Counted from the stretch's first letter, positions 8,584 through 17,176 are shown. The stretch is DNA of 46,550 bases from Oscillospiraceae bacterium (GCA_017505505.1 JAFVPA010000051.1:1-46550); one strand, 5' to 3'. The notes: a model not told the origin generated them from the sequence alone. Program-made: numbers and translations.

Positions 8584-9126
8584 TTATCCCTTCATTCCTT
8601 TCTTTTCACCCTGCCAATCCTGCCACAGGACGGTCTCCCCTGCCGCAAGAGATGCGGGGACATCAATCAGCCGTTGGTTCTCGGAACCCCGGAACCGGAG
8701 GGACAGGTTCTTTTTCGCTTCAACAAACGGACCATCCACCAGAACATCCAGATAGCTCAGATATTCCGTGCAATCTCCCAGACGTCCGGACAGGATATCC
8801 TTATCAAAAAGATACCCCGAGAATGCCCAGACGCTTTTTTCCGGCAGTTCTTTTTTGACCTGCCGCAGCAGTTCCACCACTGCCTCCTGGTTTTGGGGTT
8901 CGAAAGGTTCACCACCCAAAAGGGTCAGACCACGAATGTAGGCCGGGCGCAGCATATTCACAATGCTGCAAATGGTTTCCTGTGTGAAGGGTTCGCCGTA
9001 GTGAAAATCCCAGGCTACTTCATTGAAGCAGCCCTTGCAGCGGTGGGTACAGCCGGAGACGAACAGACTCACCCGAACTCCGGGGCCGTTGGCAATGTCA
9101 CAGTTTTTAATGGTTGCGTAATTCAT
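8584..9126 (-). CDS. nrdG: Anaerobic ribonucleoside-triphosphate reductase activating protein (radical SAM)
   Basis: This 180-residue protein has the radical-SAM cluster motif CTHRCKGC (CxxxCxxC) near residue 26, preceded by NGPGVRVSLFVSGC. TLLGGEPFEPQNQ is the GGE motif that contacts SAM. NrdG uses a 4Fe-4S cluster to generate the glycyl radical on NrdD, so the host makes deoxynucleotides anaerobically. NrdD is not in this window. Its ATG overlaps the end of the PAP2 gene by 4 bases, with GGAG inside the PAP2 coding end, indicating translational coupling. Confidence 0.93.
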   Translation of the reverse strand: MNYATIKNCDIANGPGVRVSLFVSGCTHRCKGCFNEVAWDFHYGEPFTQETICSIVNMLRPAYIRGLTLLGGEPFEPQNQEAVVELLRQVKKELPEKSVWAFSGYLFDKDILSGRLGDCTEYLSYLDVLVDGPFVEAKKNLSLRFRGSENQRLIDVPASLAAGETVLWQDWQGEKKGMKG

Positions 9127-10034
9127 TTCTTAACTCCAAGTCTTGTAAAAATACGGAAACAGGAAGGCCATCCGATGCCTGCCCATAGAACGATCAGGAA
9201 ATACCGCACTGCCCGGGCGGGATACACCGAAAGGATCATTTCCAGTGGAGCCCGAAGGCCCTCTTTGATAGCCAGGACCGTTCCCAAGCCAATCAGAATC
9301 TTCAGAAGCTGCGCCCACCAAATCGCTTTGGTTTCGAACTTGATGTACCGTTTTTCAGCCACGTAGACGATACAAACACCTGTGATACAGCCGATCATGG
9401 TGTAGGCGTTCTTCATGCCGGATTTCAGATTGTGGGCATCCATATCCATCGGGAAGGGCCACAGATGTACATACAGCAGAAGTCCCACAGACAGAATCAG
9501 CATGAGGAGAAGGATATCCTTCATCCCCCGCGCTTTCCCCATCGTCATCATGGGGCGCAGGGCGACTACCAGAGCCAGAGCCATAAGAGAACCCGTCAGT
9601 ACATCCCCCGGTGTATGGACACCCAGATACATACGGGAAAAGGGCACCAGTACCGCAATCAGGATCCACAGAACACGAAGCCGGCGATTTTTTGTTCCGA
9701 CCGCCAGCGCACCGAAGGTGCCTACCGCGTTCTGGCTATGACCGCTGGGGAAGGAATAGCCTGTGGCTGCTTCCCTGGCCTGCTCTACAATGGTAAATTC
9801 CGGATCCAGCACCCAGGGCCGGGGTACCCGGCAGAAGAGCTTAAAAAACTGGTTCAACATGGTTCCCAGAAAGCCCACTGTCATCAGGTAGTAGCCTTTT
9901 TGCTTATCCACACACCAGAATACGATCAGAGCCGCCACCAGGAAGGCAGTTTCCTCTCCCAGACGGGTGATCAGCAGCATACATTCATCCAGAAGGGGTG
10001 TGCGCAGATTTTCAAGAAGGTACAGGAATTCCAT
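9123..10034 (-). CDS. Membrane phosphatase PAP2 family protein
   Basis: The PAP2 tripartite active site is complete: KLFCRVPRPW (KxxxxxxRP), GYSFPSGHS (PSGH) and SRMYLGVHTPGD (SRxxxxxHxxxD). About eight membrane helices span the 303 residues, including a C-terminal extension of four helices beyond the catalytic core. Such enzymes dephosphorylate lipid phosphates such as undecaprenyl diphosphate or phosphatidate on the outer face of the membrane. The second ATG (10034) was chosen: AGGAGG lies 6 bases upstream, whereas it directly abuts the first ATG at 10040. It heads the unit with nrdG and dut. Confidence 0.9.
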   Translation of the reverse strand: MEFLYLLENLRTPLLDECMLLITRLGEETAFLVAALIVFWCVDKQKGYYLMTVGFLGTMLNQFFKLFCRVPRPWVLDPEFTIVEQAREAATGYSFPSGHSQNAVGTFGALAVGTKNRRLRVLWILIAVLVPFSRMYLGVHTPGDVLTGSLMALALVVALRPMMTMGKARGMKDILLLMLILSVGLLLYVHLWPFPMDMDAHNLKSGMKNAYTMIGCITGVCIVYVAEKRYIKFETKAIWWAQLLKILIGLGTVLAIKEGLRAPLEMILSVYPARAVRYFLIVLWAGIGWPSCFRIFTRLGVKK

Positions 10035-10107
10035 ACTCATCCTCCTGCCATGATTTTTCTACAGTATATCATAGATGAGAACCTTTTTCCACTGTTATCT
10101 TGACAGG

Positions 10108-10139
10108 AAACGGGCCGCCGCAGATGCGGTGGCCCGTTT
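10108..10139 (-). terminator. Probable terminator of the AI-2E family gene
   Basis: A 14-bp stem with one wobble pair (arms 10108-10121 and 10126-10139, loop agat) is followed on the minus strand by TTTCCTGTC. The T-tract is weak. Confidence 0.55.
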
Positions 10140-10155
10140 GGGAGTAATCTATGGA

Positions 10156-11382
10156 TTACGATTCATCGGGATAGTCAACTTTGTATTGATCCCAAATCTG
10201 ATTCTGTCCTTTTTTGTCAAGGCCCCGACGAACCAGCTTCTTGACGATATCATAAATAACCGCAAACATGGGCACGCAGATAACCATGCCTACGATGCCC
10301 CACAAGCCGCCGCAAAGAATGATTGCAAACAGCACCCAGAAGCTGGACAAACCGGTACGGTCCCCCAGAATCGCCGGACCGATCACATTACCATCCAGCT
10401 GCTGCAAAGCCAGCACAAAAAGGATAAACCAAAGTCCCTTGATCGGATCTTCGATCATAATCAAAAGCGTGGAAGGTACCGCGCCAATGAAGGGACCAAA
10501 AAACGGGATCACGTTGGTGATGCCTACGATGGCAGAAACCAGCAACGGATTGGGGAATTTAAACAGGATGCAGCCAACATAGCAAAGTACGCCGATGATG
10601 GCGGAATCAAGGATCTTTCCGTCAATGAAGCCACCGAACATTCTGTCTATGAAGGCAACCTCATTCAGGAAAATATCCGCCCATTTGGGTTTCAGCACAC
10701 TGCGGACGATCATCAAACTCTGCCGCGCAAACTTCTTTCGGCTGGCCAGCAGATAACAGGCAACGATCAGGCCGATCAGCATATCATACAGAAACATCAG
10801 CACTTTATACACGCTGGAGCCTACGCCGCTGACGATGCTGGAAACATAGGGCGACAGGGTATTCTGAGCCCAGATCTCCAGATCCTTATACAGGGTAGAT
10901 GTACTGGTATCAAACAGATGCAGAAGCTGCGCGATCTCCTCATTTTCACCGAAGGTAGCTCTGGCCCAGGAGAAGAACTGGCTGAGCTTTTCCGGGAACG
11001 TAGTCCAGAGGGAAAGGATGCTGTTATACAGCTGGGGCACGATCATAATGATCAGAACATAGACAGCCAGAATACCAGTCACCAAACTTAGAGCAACAGC
11101 CAGGCCGCCAGCTGTTTTCTTCATTTTATTGGGCAATAGCTTCTGAAGAAAAGCCTCATAATGATTGCACAGCGGACGCAGCAGATAAGCCACGACGCTG
11201 CCATAAATGAACGGAGCCAGGATATCACCGAGCTCATGAAAAATATCTCCAATACCCTGAAACCGGTACACAGCGAAAAACACCAGAATACTGAGACTGA
11301 TAGCGCTAAAAATAGACAAAGTCAAATAAACGTATTTTTTCTTAAGAGGGTCTTTCATCTGATCACGCTCTTCCCTTTTCAT
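10156..11382 (-). CDS. AI-2E family transporter (YdiK/TqsA-like permease)
   Basis: The 408-residue membrane protein has paired N-terminal helices (about 20-60), further helices at about 80-105, an extracytoplasmic stretch, then the C-terminal group including the conserved PLLVSAIVGITNVIPFFGPFIGAVP and LQQLDGNVIGPAILGDRTGLSSFWVLFAIILCGGLWG segments. This layout is diagnostic of the AI-2E (DUF20) exporter family, whose members export autoinducer-2 or act as ion antiporters; the cargo here is unknown. An alternative start is the ATG at 11358. Neither ATG has a convincing ribosome binding site. It is monocistronic. Confidence 0.88.
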   Translation of the reverse strand: MKREERDQMKDPLKKKYVYLTLSIFSAISLSILVFFAVYRFQGIGDIFHELGDILAPFIYGSVVAYLLRPLCNHYEAFLQKLLPNKMKKTAGGLAVALSLVTGILAVYVLIIMIVPQLYNSILSLWTTFPEKLSQFFSWARATFGENEEIAQLLHLFDTSTSTLYKDLEIWAQNTLSPYVSSIVSGVGSSVYKVLMFLYDMLIGLIVACYLLASRKKFARQSLMIVRSVLKPKWADIFLNEVAFIDRMFGGFIDGKILDSAIIGVLCYVGCILFKFPNPLLVSAIVGITNVIPFFGPFIGAVPSTLLIMIEDPIKGLWFILFVLALQQLDGNVIGPAILGDRTGLSSFWVLFAIILCGGLWGIVGMVICVPMFAVIYDIVKKLVRRGLDKKGQNQIWDQYKVDYPDES

Positions 11383-11517
11383 ACTGTGGTAAGTATATCA
11401 GCAATCCGCAAAACGGGTTTAAATAATCTGTGAACAATTGCGCATTTTCCAATCTTTGCTTTTTCTTTGCCTCAAAAAAGTTTACAAAATTCTCATAGTC
11501 TCCCTGCTTCCCTGCTC

Positions 11518-11546
11518 TTGCCAATTTTCCGGGGATTGGCTATAAT
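11518..11546 (+). promoter_or_regulatory. Sigma-A type promoter of the TIGR04255 unit
   Basis: TTGCCA (11518-11523), a 17-base spacer and a perfect TATAAT (11541-11546) stand 36 bases before the chosen ATG. Confidence 0.75.
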
Positions 11547-11581
11547 AAGATCATACCGATTACATAAAATGAGGAATGAAC

Positions 11582-12367
11582 ATGTTTTCTACCAAGCCGC
11601 GCTGCCGCTATGAATCCAATCAGCTGGCAGAGGTGATCTGTCAGCTTCGTTTCCCGGAGATCTTAACCATCGAAGCATCCGCCCCTGCGGAATTCCAGGA
11701 AGCGATCCGTTCTGCCTTCCCCCTGTTTCTGCGCCGTCAGGAAATGGCAGCGCCCAAACTTGCAGGTCTTCCCGGCAGCCTCACGCTCCAGAAGCAGGAG
11801 CCTGTGACCAATTATCAGTTTTCCACCGCAGATAGTGTATGGCGGGTAAATGTAACCAGCAAGTTCATCTCCCTGACCTGTACCCGCTACACCTGCTGGG
11901 AGGACTTTGCCGCACATCTGGATAAACCACTGGCCGCCTTCATTCAGATCTATAAGCCGGTCCACTTCGAGCGGGTGGGATTGCGGTATCTCAATTTCAT
12001 TTCCCGGTTCGATCTGGGATTGGAGGGGGTCCCCTTTTCCGAACTGATAATGCCCTGTTATCTGGGCCCTTTGGCGGAGGAAGATGTTTCCGAAGGAGCC
12101 GCCAGCCGCTGTACGGTGGACTGTGAAATGGCTATCCGGGGTGGCTGCCGGGTGAAGCTCCATGCCGGTCCCGGTCTTGTGAAACGTGGCGGCAAAGAAG
12201 ATAAAGAAATCAAGTTCGTTTTTGACCAGGACCTTTTTATGTCCGGCCCATTGCCGCCAAATCTGGTGCCCGGGGCTTTGCAGACATTACATGCCCAGGC
12301 CGGTTCCATCTTCCGCGGGGCCATCACGGACCGGCTGCATGAAGCTATGGAGCCGAATGTACGGTGA
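11582..12367 (+). CDS. TIGR04255 family protein of unknown function
   Basis: The 261-residue protein opens with YESNQLAEVICQLRFPEIL, the family's conserved N-terminal strand. Further matches are FISLTCTRYTCWEDFAAHL and PVHFERVGLRYLNFI. No enzyme motif, signal peptide or membrane segment is visible, so a cytoplasmic protein is likely. The second ATG was used because GAGG lies 7 bases before it and only 1 base before the first ATG at 11576. It heads a plus-strand run with a small membrane protein, a zinc protease and an HD hydrolase. Confidence 0.7.
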   Translation: MFSTKPRCRYESNQLAEVICQLRFPEILTIEASAPAEFQEAIRSAFPLFLRRQEMAAPKLAGLPGSLTLQKQEPVTNYQFSTADSVWRVNVTSKFISLTCTRYTCWEDFAAHLDKPLAAFIQIYKPVHFERVGLRYLNFISRFDLGLEGVPFSELIMPCYLGPLAEEDVSEGAASRCTVDCEMAIRGGCRVKLHAGPGLVKRGGKEDKEIKFVFDQDLFMSGPLPPNLVPGALQTLHAQAGSIFRGAITDRLHEAMEPNVR

Positions 12368-12389
12368 CAGAAAAGGACTGTTGCGAAAG

Positions 12390-12569
12390 ATGGACAGAAA
12401 AATCAAAGGTCTCGCCCTCATGCTGTTGAGCATTCTCTTTATCGTAGGATTCGACAGCATTGACCGAAGCTGGGCTACCTATGTGTTTGACCTGAGCCTG
12501 CAGTGGTCCACTGTTTTTATGGGAATCGGATTGATTGGTTTTCTGATGATATTTTTTGAGAAAAAATAA
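12390..12569 (+). CDS. Small two-helix membrane protein of unknown function
   Basis: A 59-residue product with two hydrophobic segments (about 7-22 and 42-56) separated by a short polar loop containing DSIDRSW, ending FFEKK. The start is uncertain: the ATG at 12390 has only a distant AGGA, while an in-frame ATG at 12357 overlaps the end of the preceding gene and has GGAG 4 bases upstream. It lies 14 bases before the zinc protease gene, so it is probably in the same transcript. I do not recognise a family. Confidence 0.6.
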   Translation: MDRKIKGLALMLLSILFIVGFDSIDRSWATYVFDLSLQWSTVFMGIGLIGFLMIFFEKK

Positions 12570-12583
12570 GAAAGGAACTTATT

Positions 12584-13312
12584 ATGCCCTATTACGGTTA
12601 TTATTATGGCTTTGACTGGACGTACCTGTATCTGGTACTGCCCTGTATTATACTGTCTTTGTGGGCCAGCCACAATGTCAATTCTACCTTCCAAAAATAC
12701 TCCAGGCAGTATTCCCTGCGGCGGCTCACCGGTGCTGAGGCGGCCCAGCGGGTGCTTTCTGCCAACGGTGTCCACGGTGTCCGCATTGAGCGGATAAGCG
12801 GCAATCTGACGGACCATTTTGATCCCAAAACCAATGTCATTCGTTTGTCGGACAGCGTGTACAATAACACCTCCACCGCCGCAATCGGTGTGGCTTGCCA
12901 CGAAGCTGGACATGCGGTGCAGTATGCCCATGACTACGCTCCCATCAAACTCCGGGCTGCCATCATTCCCATTACCAACTTTGGTTCCCGCATCGCCATG
13001 CCTTTGATTTTGGCAGGCATTCTGTTCTCCGCTATGGGTTCTTTCTCCGATACGCTGGTGTATCTGGGAATCGCCGCCTTTGGTCTTTCCTTTGTTTTCC
13101 AGCTGGTGACTCTGCCTGTGGAGTTCAATGCCAGCCGCCGGGCCATGCAGGCCATTGAATCCGCAAATCTTCTGACCGAAGAAGAGCAGCGGGGTGCCCG
13201 GAAGACCCTGACTGCTGCGGCCATGACCTATGTAGCTGCCACCGCTGTGGCCCTGGCTCAGCTTTTACGGCTCATTGCCATTTTCGGCGGAAACAGAAGG
13301 AGACGGGACTGA
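12584..13312 (+). CDS. YugP-type zinc metallopeptidase (Zn_peptidase_2 family)
   Basis: This 242-residue membrane protein has an N-terminal helix (about 12-28) and a soluble portion with TNVIRLSDSVYNNTSTAAIGVACHEAGHA. HEAGH at 106-110 gives the two zinc-binding His and the catalytic Glu. More helices lie at about 128-180, then LPVEFNASRRAM, the usual site of the third zinc ligand (Glu). The family (B. subtilis YugP) is a broadly conserved neutral membrane protease without a firm substrate. The start has AAAGGAA upstream. The stop overlaps the start of the next gene by one base (TGATG), so the two are coupled. Confidence 0.9.
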   Translation: MPYYGYYYGFDWTYLYLVLPCIILSLWASHNVNSTFQKYSRQYSLRRLTGAEAAQRVLSANGVHGVRIERISGNLTDHFDPKTNVIRLSDSVYNNTSTAAIGVACHEAGHAVQYAHDYAPIKLRAAIIPITNFGSRIAMPLILAGILFSAMGSFSDTLVYLGIAAFGLSFVFQLVTLPVEFNASRRAMQAIESANLLTEEEQRGARKTLTAAAMTYVAATAVALAQLLRLIAIFGGNRRRRD

Positions 13313-13761
13313 TGGTCTATACGGAGCTGACAAACAAAGCCCTTTGCTATGCCTATAATGCCCATCACGGCCAGCTGGACTACAACGGAATTCCCTTCAT
13401 CTTCCATCCCCTGCACTTGGCGGAACAGATGAAAGATGAGATCTCCTGCTGCGCAGCGCTGCTTCACGATGTGGTGGAGGATACGGAGCTGACACTGGAG
13501 GACCTTCGGAAGGAATTTCCGGAGGAAGTGGTTTCCATTGTGGCGCTGCTGACCCATGAGGACAGTGCGGAATACAACAGCGAAGAATATTTCGACTATA
13601 TCCGTGCCATCAAGGCTGATCCTATTGCAAAAAAGGTAAAGCTGGCGGACATCGCCCATAACAGCGACCAGACCCGCTGCACCGGTGCAGGACTGCCGGA
13701 GGAGAAGCTGGAATACTGGAAGCAAAAGTACCAAAAAGCATTGGAAATTCTTAGTGAATAA
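13312..13761 (+). CDS. SpoT/MESH1-like HD-domain hydrolase
   Basis: A stand-alone 149-residue HD domain resembling the hydrolase half of RelA/SpoT. It has H18-H19 in YNAHHGQLDYNG, H32 in FIFHPLHLAEQM, the H52-D53 pair in ALLHDVVEDTELTLEDL, and KLADIAHNSDQTR near residue 105, a metal- and guanosine-contacting region in MESH1-type enzymes. It lacks a synthetase domain. By homology it could hydrolyse (p)ppGpp or a related nucleotide, but this is inference. It is translationally coupled to the YugP protease. Confidence 0.82.
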   Translation: MVYTELTNKALCYAYNAHHGQLDYNGIPFIFHPLHLAEQMKDEISCCAALLHDVVEDTELTLEDLRKEFPEEVVSIVALLTHEDSAEYNSEEYFDYIRAIKADPIAKKVKLADIAHNSDQTRCTGAGLPEEKLEYWKQKYQKALEILSE

Positions 13762-13785
13762 TGCCAACATTTTTCCGCTTCGGTC

Positions 13786-13814
13786 TTGACAGCCGGGGCG
13801 GAATTTTGTATAAT
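13786..13814 (+). promoter_or_regulatory. Consensus sigma-A promoter of the abrB-like operon
   Basis: TTGACA (13786-13791), exactly 17 bases, then TATAAT (13809-13814): a perfect match at both boxes. The ATG is 48 bases downstream. The stretch between contains a repeated GTGTGAAAA/GTATGAAAA that might serve autoregulation by the AbrB-like product (inference). Confidence 0.9.
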
Positions 13815-13862
13815 CCCTTGGTGTGAAAAGTATGAAAAATGTGATTTTCAAGGAGTGATGAC

Positions 13863-14102
13863 ATGCCTGGAGGCAAACACATCCTCGGCAAAAGCAAGCA
13901 GCAGCGGGTCTTCGGCACGGCCAAGGTCGGTGACCGGGGGCAGATCGTGATCCCCAAGGAAGCACGGGAGCTGTTTGGCATCAAGCCCGGCGACACCCTT
14001 CTGATTTTGGGAGAAGCAGAGACCGGACTGATCGTATCCCGGCCGGAGGTTTTGAACAACCTTGCCACAGAACTATTGAATAATGTAAAAAAAGAGGATT
14101 AA
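13863..14102 (+). CDS. AbrB/MazE/SpoVT-family DNA-binding protein
   Basis: This 79-residue protein contains the swapped-hairpin fold signature VGDRGQIVIPKEARELFGIKPGDTLLILG at about 22-50, preceded by a basic N-terminal tail and followed by a short helical end. The domain dimerises and binds AT-rich DNA as a transition-state or antitoxin-type regulator. AGGAGTG precedes the ATG. The next gene (methionine gamma-lyase family) starts 2 bases after its stop, so it likely controls its own operon. No toxin gene is adjacent, which argues against an antitoxin role. Confidence 0.88.
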   Translation: MPGGKHILGKSKQQRVFGTAKVGDRGQIVIPKEARELFGIKPGDTLLILGEAETGLIVSRPEVLNNLATELLNNVKKED

Positions 14103-14104
14103 CT

Positions 14105-15388
14105 ATGGAAGAATTACTGGAATTATATCAGACCATGGGCATCTCTCCTGCCGTCTATGCCTATGGTGAGAACGCCATTGAAAAGCTGAAAACGCGCTTC
14201 GAAGCCATCGACAAGATCGCCGAGCACAACCAGGCCAAGGTCCTGCGGGCCATGCAGAAAAACAAAGTCTCCGCTGCCTGCTTTGTCGGAACCACCGGCT
14301 ACGGCTATGATGACTTCGGCCGGGACAATCTGGAACGGGTCTATGCTGACGTTTTCCATACGGAAGCAGCCCTGGTCCGTCCCCAGATCACCTGCGGTAC
14401 CCATGCGCTGACCATCGCCCTCAGCGCCAACCTGCTTCCCGGTGATGAACTGCTGAGCCCTGTGGGCCTGCCCTATGATACCCTGCAGGAGGTCATCGGT
14501 ATCCGCCCCTCCCCCTGCTCTCTGGCAGAGTACGGTGTCACCTACAATCAGGTAGATCTTCTGTCCGATGGTACCTTCGACTATGACAACATTGCCAAGG
14601 CCATCGGGCCCAAGACCAAGATGATCACCATTCAGCGCTCCAAGGGCTATGCCACCCGCCCCACCTTCTCTGTCAAGCAGATCGGCGAGCTGATCGCTTT
14701 CTGCAAGAACATTAAGCCTGACTTGATCGCCATGGTAGACAACTGCTACGGCGAATTTGTGGAGGTCATTGAGCCTTCCGATGTGGGTGCGGATATGACC
14801 GTCGGTTCTCTGATCAAGAATCCCGGCGGCGGTCTGGCTCCCATCGGCGGCTATATCGCCGGCACCAGAGCCTGCGTGGACCGCTGTGCTTACCGTCTGT
14901 CCGCTCCCGGCCTGGGCCAGGAGGTCGGTGCCAACCTGGGACTGATGACCTCCCTGTATCAGGGCTTCTTCCTGGCTCCTACTGTCACCGCCGGTGCGGA
15001 AAAGGGTGCCATCTTCGCCGCCAACCTGTACGAGCCTCTGGGCTTCCGCTGTGTTCCCGGTGCGGATGAAAGCCGTCACGACATCATCCAGGCTGTGGAA
15101 CTGGGCAGCGAGGAGGGTATGATCGCCTTCTGTAAGGGTATCCAGGCCGCGGCTCCTGTGGACAGCTTCGCTACCCCCTGGCCTTCTGAGATGCCCGGTT
15201 ACAAGGACCGTGTCATCATGGCCGCCGGTGCCTTCGTCCAGGGAAGCTCCATCGAACTGTCTGCCGACGGTCCCATCCGTCCCCCCTACGCCGTCTATTT
15301 CCAGGGCGGTCTGACCTGGTATCATGCGAAACTCGGTATCCTCATGAGCCTGCAAAAAATGGTCGATGCAGGCCTCGTAACATTATAA
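14105..15388 (+). CDS. Methionine gamma-lyase family PLP enzyme (YnbB/'aluminum resistance' type)
   Basis: This 427-residue fold-type I PLP enzyme carries FVGTTGYGYDDFGRDNLERVYADVF and QITCGTHALTIALSANLLPGDELL near residues 60-120. MVDNCYGEF contains the PLP-contacting Asp, and MTVGSLIKNPGGGLAP holds K238, the expected Schiff-base lysine. The group is annotated as methionine gamma-lyase or aluminium-resistance protein; the true substrate of most members is unproven, though cleavage of a sulfur amino acid is plausible. It lies between an AbrB-like regulator and an EamA transporter in one operon, suggesting that the transporter moves its substrate or product. Confidence 0.88.
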   Translation: MEELLELYQTMGISPAVYAYGENAIEKLKTRFEAIDKIAEHNQAKVLRAMQKNKVSAACFVGTTGYGYDDFGRDNLERVYADVFHTEAALVRPQITCGTHALTIALSANLLPGDELLSPVGLPYDTLQEVIGIRPSPCSLAEYGVTYNQVDLLSDGTFDYDNIAKAIGPKTKMITIQRSKGYATRPTFSVKQIGELIAFCKNIKPDLIAMVDNCYGEFVEVIEPSDVGADMTVGSLIKNPGGGLAPIGGYIAGTRACVDRCAYRLSAPGLGQEVGANLGLMTSLYQGFFLAPTVTAGAEKGAIFAANLYEPLGFRCVPGADESRHDIIQAVELGSEEGMIAFCKGIQAAAPVDSFATPWPSEMPGYKDRVIMAAGAFVQGSSIELSADGPIRPPYAVYFQGGLTWYHAKLGILMSLQKMVDAGLVTL

Positions 15389-15402
15389 GGAGAAAAAACG
15401 TT

Positions 15403-16323
15403 ATGTCCTGGCTGTTCTTTTCCATCGCAACCGCCCTTCTGTGGGGCACCGCAGAACTGTTTTACAAAAAAGGTGCTCTGCCCAACGAAAAATATTCCCA
15501 TCTGAAGATCTGTGTCTGGGTCGGCGTTGTCATGGGTGCCCATGCCATCTTCACCCTGCTGACCAAGGATATCGGCTATGATCCCATCAACCTGCTGGTC
15601 TATCTGCCCGTTTCCCTGCTGTACATCATTTCCATGGCCTTCTCCTATTTCGGAATGCGCTTTCTGGAAGAATCCATTTCCGACCCCATCGAGAATACCT
15701 CCGGTGCCGTATGCAGTCTGCTGTGTGTTATCTTCCTGAAGGAGACCCTCTCTCCCCTCTCCGTGATCGCCATCATTATCATCGTGATCGGTGTTCTCGG
15801 TGTCGGTTTCCTGGAAAATGCCGGTGAGACCCAGAGAAAGAAAAATCTTGGTAAGAAGCTGGCCATCATCGCCTTCTGCATGCCTTTCGTCTACGCCCTG
15901 CTGGATGCCTTCGGTTCCTTTGTGGACATCTTCTATCTGGACGACTTTGCCACCACCCCTCTGATCGGCGTGACCGAAGAGACCATCGAAGACGTTGCCA
16001 ACACCAGCTATGAGCTGACCTTCGCCCTGTTCGGCCTGATTCTGTTCCTCTTTATGAAGGCCAAGAAAGTAAAGTTCGGCCCTGTCCCCCAGCATAAGGA
16101 CAAGATCCTCGCTGCTGTTTTCGAGACTGCAGGTCAGTTTACCTACGTGTATGCTCTGAGCGGAAACGGTGCCATCGCGGCCCCCATTATTTCCTCTGTC
16201 TGCATCGTGTCCCTGCTGCTTTCCCGGATCTTCCTGAAGGAAAAGCTTTCCTGGAAGACCTATGCATTCATTGCCGTTGTTATCGTTGGTATCCTCCTGC
16301 TGGCCGTCAGTGAAGAGCTCTGA
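15403..16323 (+). CDS. EamA/DMT-family transporter
   Basis: The 306-residue protein has ten predicted membrane helices in two EamA repeats. The first covers MSWLFFSIATALLWGTAELFYKKGA to about 145; the second begins after a charged cytoplasmic linker (QRKKNLGKK). The hallmark end-of-repeat segments EESISDPIENTSGAVCSLLCVIFLKETL and GAIAAPIISSVCIVSLLLSRIFLKEKLS are present. DMT transporters move small metabolites, often amino acids, across the cytoplasmic membrane. An insert at about 183-205 (LDDFATTPLIGVTEETIEDV) between helices is longer than usual. It starts 14 bases after the PLP enzyme and ends the operon. Confidence 0.88.
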   Translation: MSWLFFSIATALLWGTAELFYKKGALPNEKYSHLKICVWVGVVMGAHAIFTLLTKDIGYDPINLLVYLPVSLLYIISMAFSYFGMRFLEESISDPIENTSGAVCSLLCVIFLKETLSPLSVIAIIIIVIGVLGVGFLENAGETQRKKNLGKKLAIIAFCMPFVYALLDAFGSFVDIFYLDDFATTPLIGVTEETIEDVANTSYELTFALFGLILFLFMKAKKVKFGPVPQHKDKILAAVFETAGQFTYVYALSGNGAIAAPIISSVCIVSLLLSRIFLKEKLSWKTYAFIAVVIVGILLLAVSEEL

Positions 16324-16341
16324 CGCAATCCATAGACACAC

Positions 16342-16376
16342 AGCCCTCCGGAATACTTCCGGAGGGCTTGTTTTTT
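16342..16376 (+). terminator. Terminator of the abrB-lyase-eamA operon
   Basis: A 12-bp perfect stem (agccctccggaa and its complement, 3-base loop at 16354-16356) followed by TGTTTTTT. Confidence 0.9.
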
Positions 16377-16395
16377 GGACACGATCCAGTATAAT
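16368..16395 (+). promoter_or_regulatory. Promoter of the traX-like gene
   Basis: TATAAT at 16390-16395 has TTGTTT (16368-16373) 16 bases upstream. The -35 lies inside the T-tract of the preceding terminator. Confidence 0.55.
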
Positions 16396-16423
16396 AAAAG
16401 AAAACCAGAAAGAAGGTATGGGC

Positions 16424-17176
16424 ATGGCCAAGGGACTGAATTCGAACCAATTGAAGCTCATTGCGATCCTCGCAATGACGCTGGACCATCTTATATGGAC
16501 TCTGTGTCCCGGATATGATACCCGGTGGTTCGTTCTGCTGGCCCATGTTATCGGACGGTTGACCGCGCCTGTCATGTGGTACTTTATTGCGGAAGGCTAT
16601 TGCCATACCCGCAGTGTCAGAAAATATGCTTTGCGGCTGTTTTCACTGGCTGTTATCTCCCATTTCGCCTATAATTTCTGCTTTGGTATCCCCTTCATTC
16701 CCTTTCAGACCTCAGTGTTCAATCAGACCGGTGTGGTCTGGTCTTTGGCCTGGGGACTGGTGCTGCTGTGGGTATATGATGCCTCCGGCTGGAAGGAATG
16801 GCAGAAACTATTCTCCACCGTTTTTGTCTGCCTCATCACGTTCCCCTGTGACTGGAGCTGCATCGCGGCAATGGCCGTGGTGTTTATCGGTGTCAACCAA
16901 GGAAATTTCAAAACCCAGATGAGCTGGATGATGGTTTGGACCGCAGTGTATGCCCTGGTGTATTTCCTGTTTATTGACAAAGTCTATGCTCTGGTACAAC
17001 TGTTCACCTGTTTGTCTATCCCACTTCTGAAGCATTACAATGGTCAGCGGGGCCAGTGGCAGGGAATGGGCAGGTTGTTTTACGCCTACTATCCTACCCA
17101 TTTGGCAGTTTTGGGCATCCTGCGGATATTTCTGTGGGGACAAATGTTTGTGACCGCAACCGCAAATTTCCGGTAA
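16424..17176 (+). CDS. TraX family membrane protein
   Basis: The 250-residue protein starts AKGLNSNQLKLIAILAMTLDHLIW, typical of the TraX family (PF05857). About eight hydrophobic helices follow, and it ends YAYYPTHLAVLGILRIFLWG. TraX was named for N-acetylation of F-pilin; chromosomal homologues in Firmicutes are acyltransferase-like membrane proteins of unknown substrate. The ATG at 16424 was preferred because AGAAGG lies 7 bases upstream, while the ATG at 16418 is only 1 base from it. Monocistronic, between its own promoter and a bidirectional terminator. Confidence 0.85.
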   Translation: MAKGLNSNQLKLIAILAMTLDHLIWTLCPGYDTRWFVLLAHVIGRLTAPVMWYFIAEGYCHTRSVRKYALRLFSLAVISHFAYNFCFGIPFIPFQTSVFNQTGVVWSLAWGLVLLWVYDASGWKEWQKLFSTVFVCLITFPCDWSCIAAMAVVFIGVNQGNFKTQMSWMMVWTAVYALVYFLFIDKVYALVQLFTCLSIPLLKHYNGQRGQWQGMGRLFYAYYPTHLAVLGILRIFLWGQMFVTATANFR

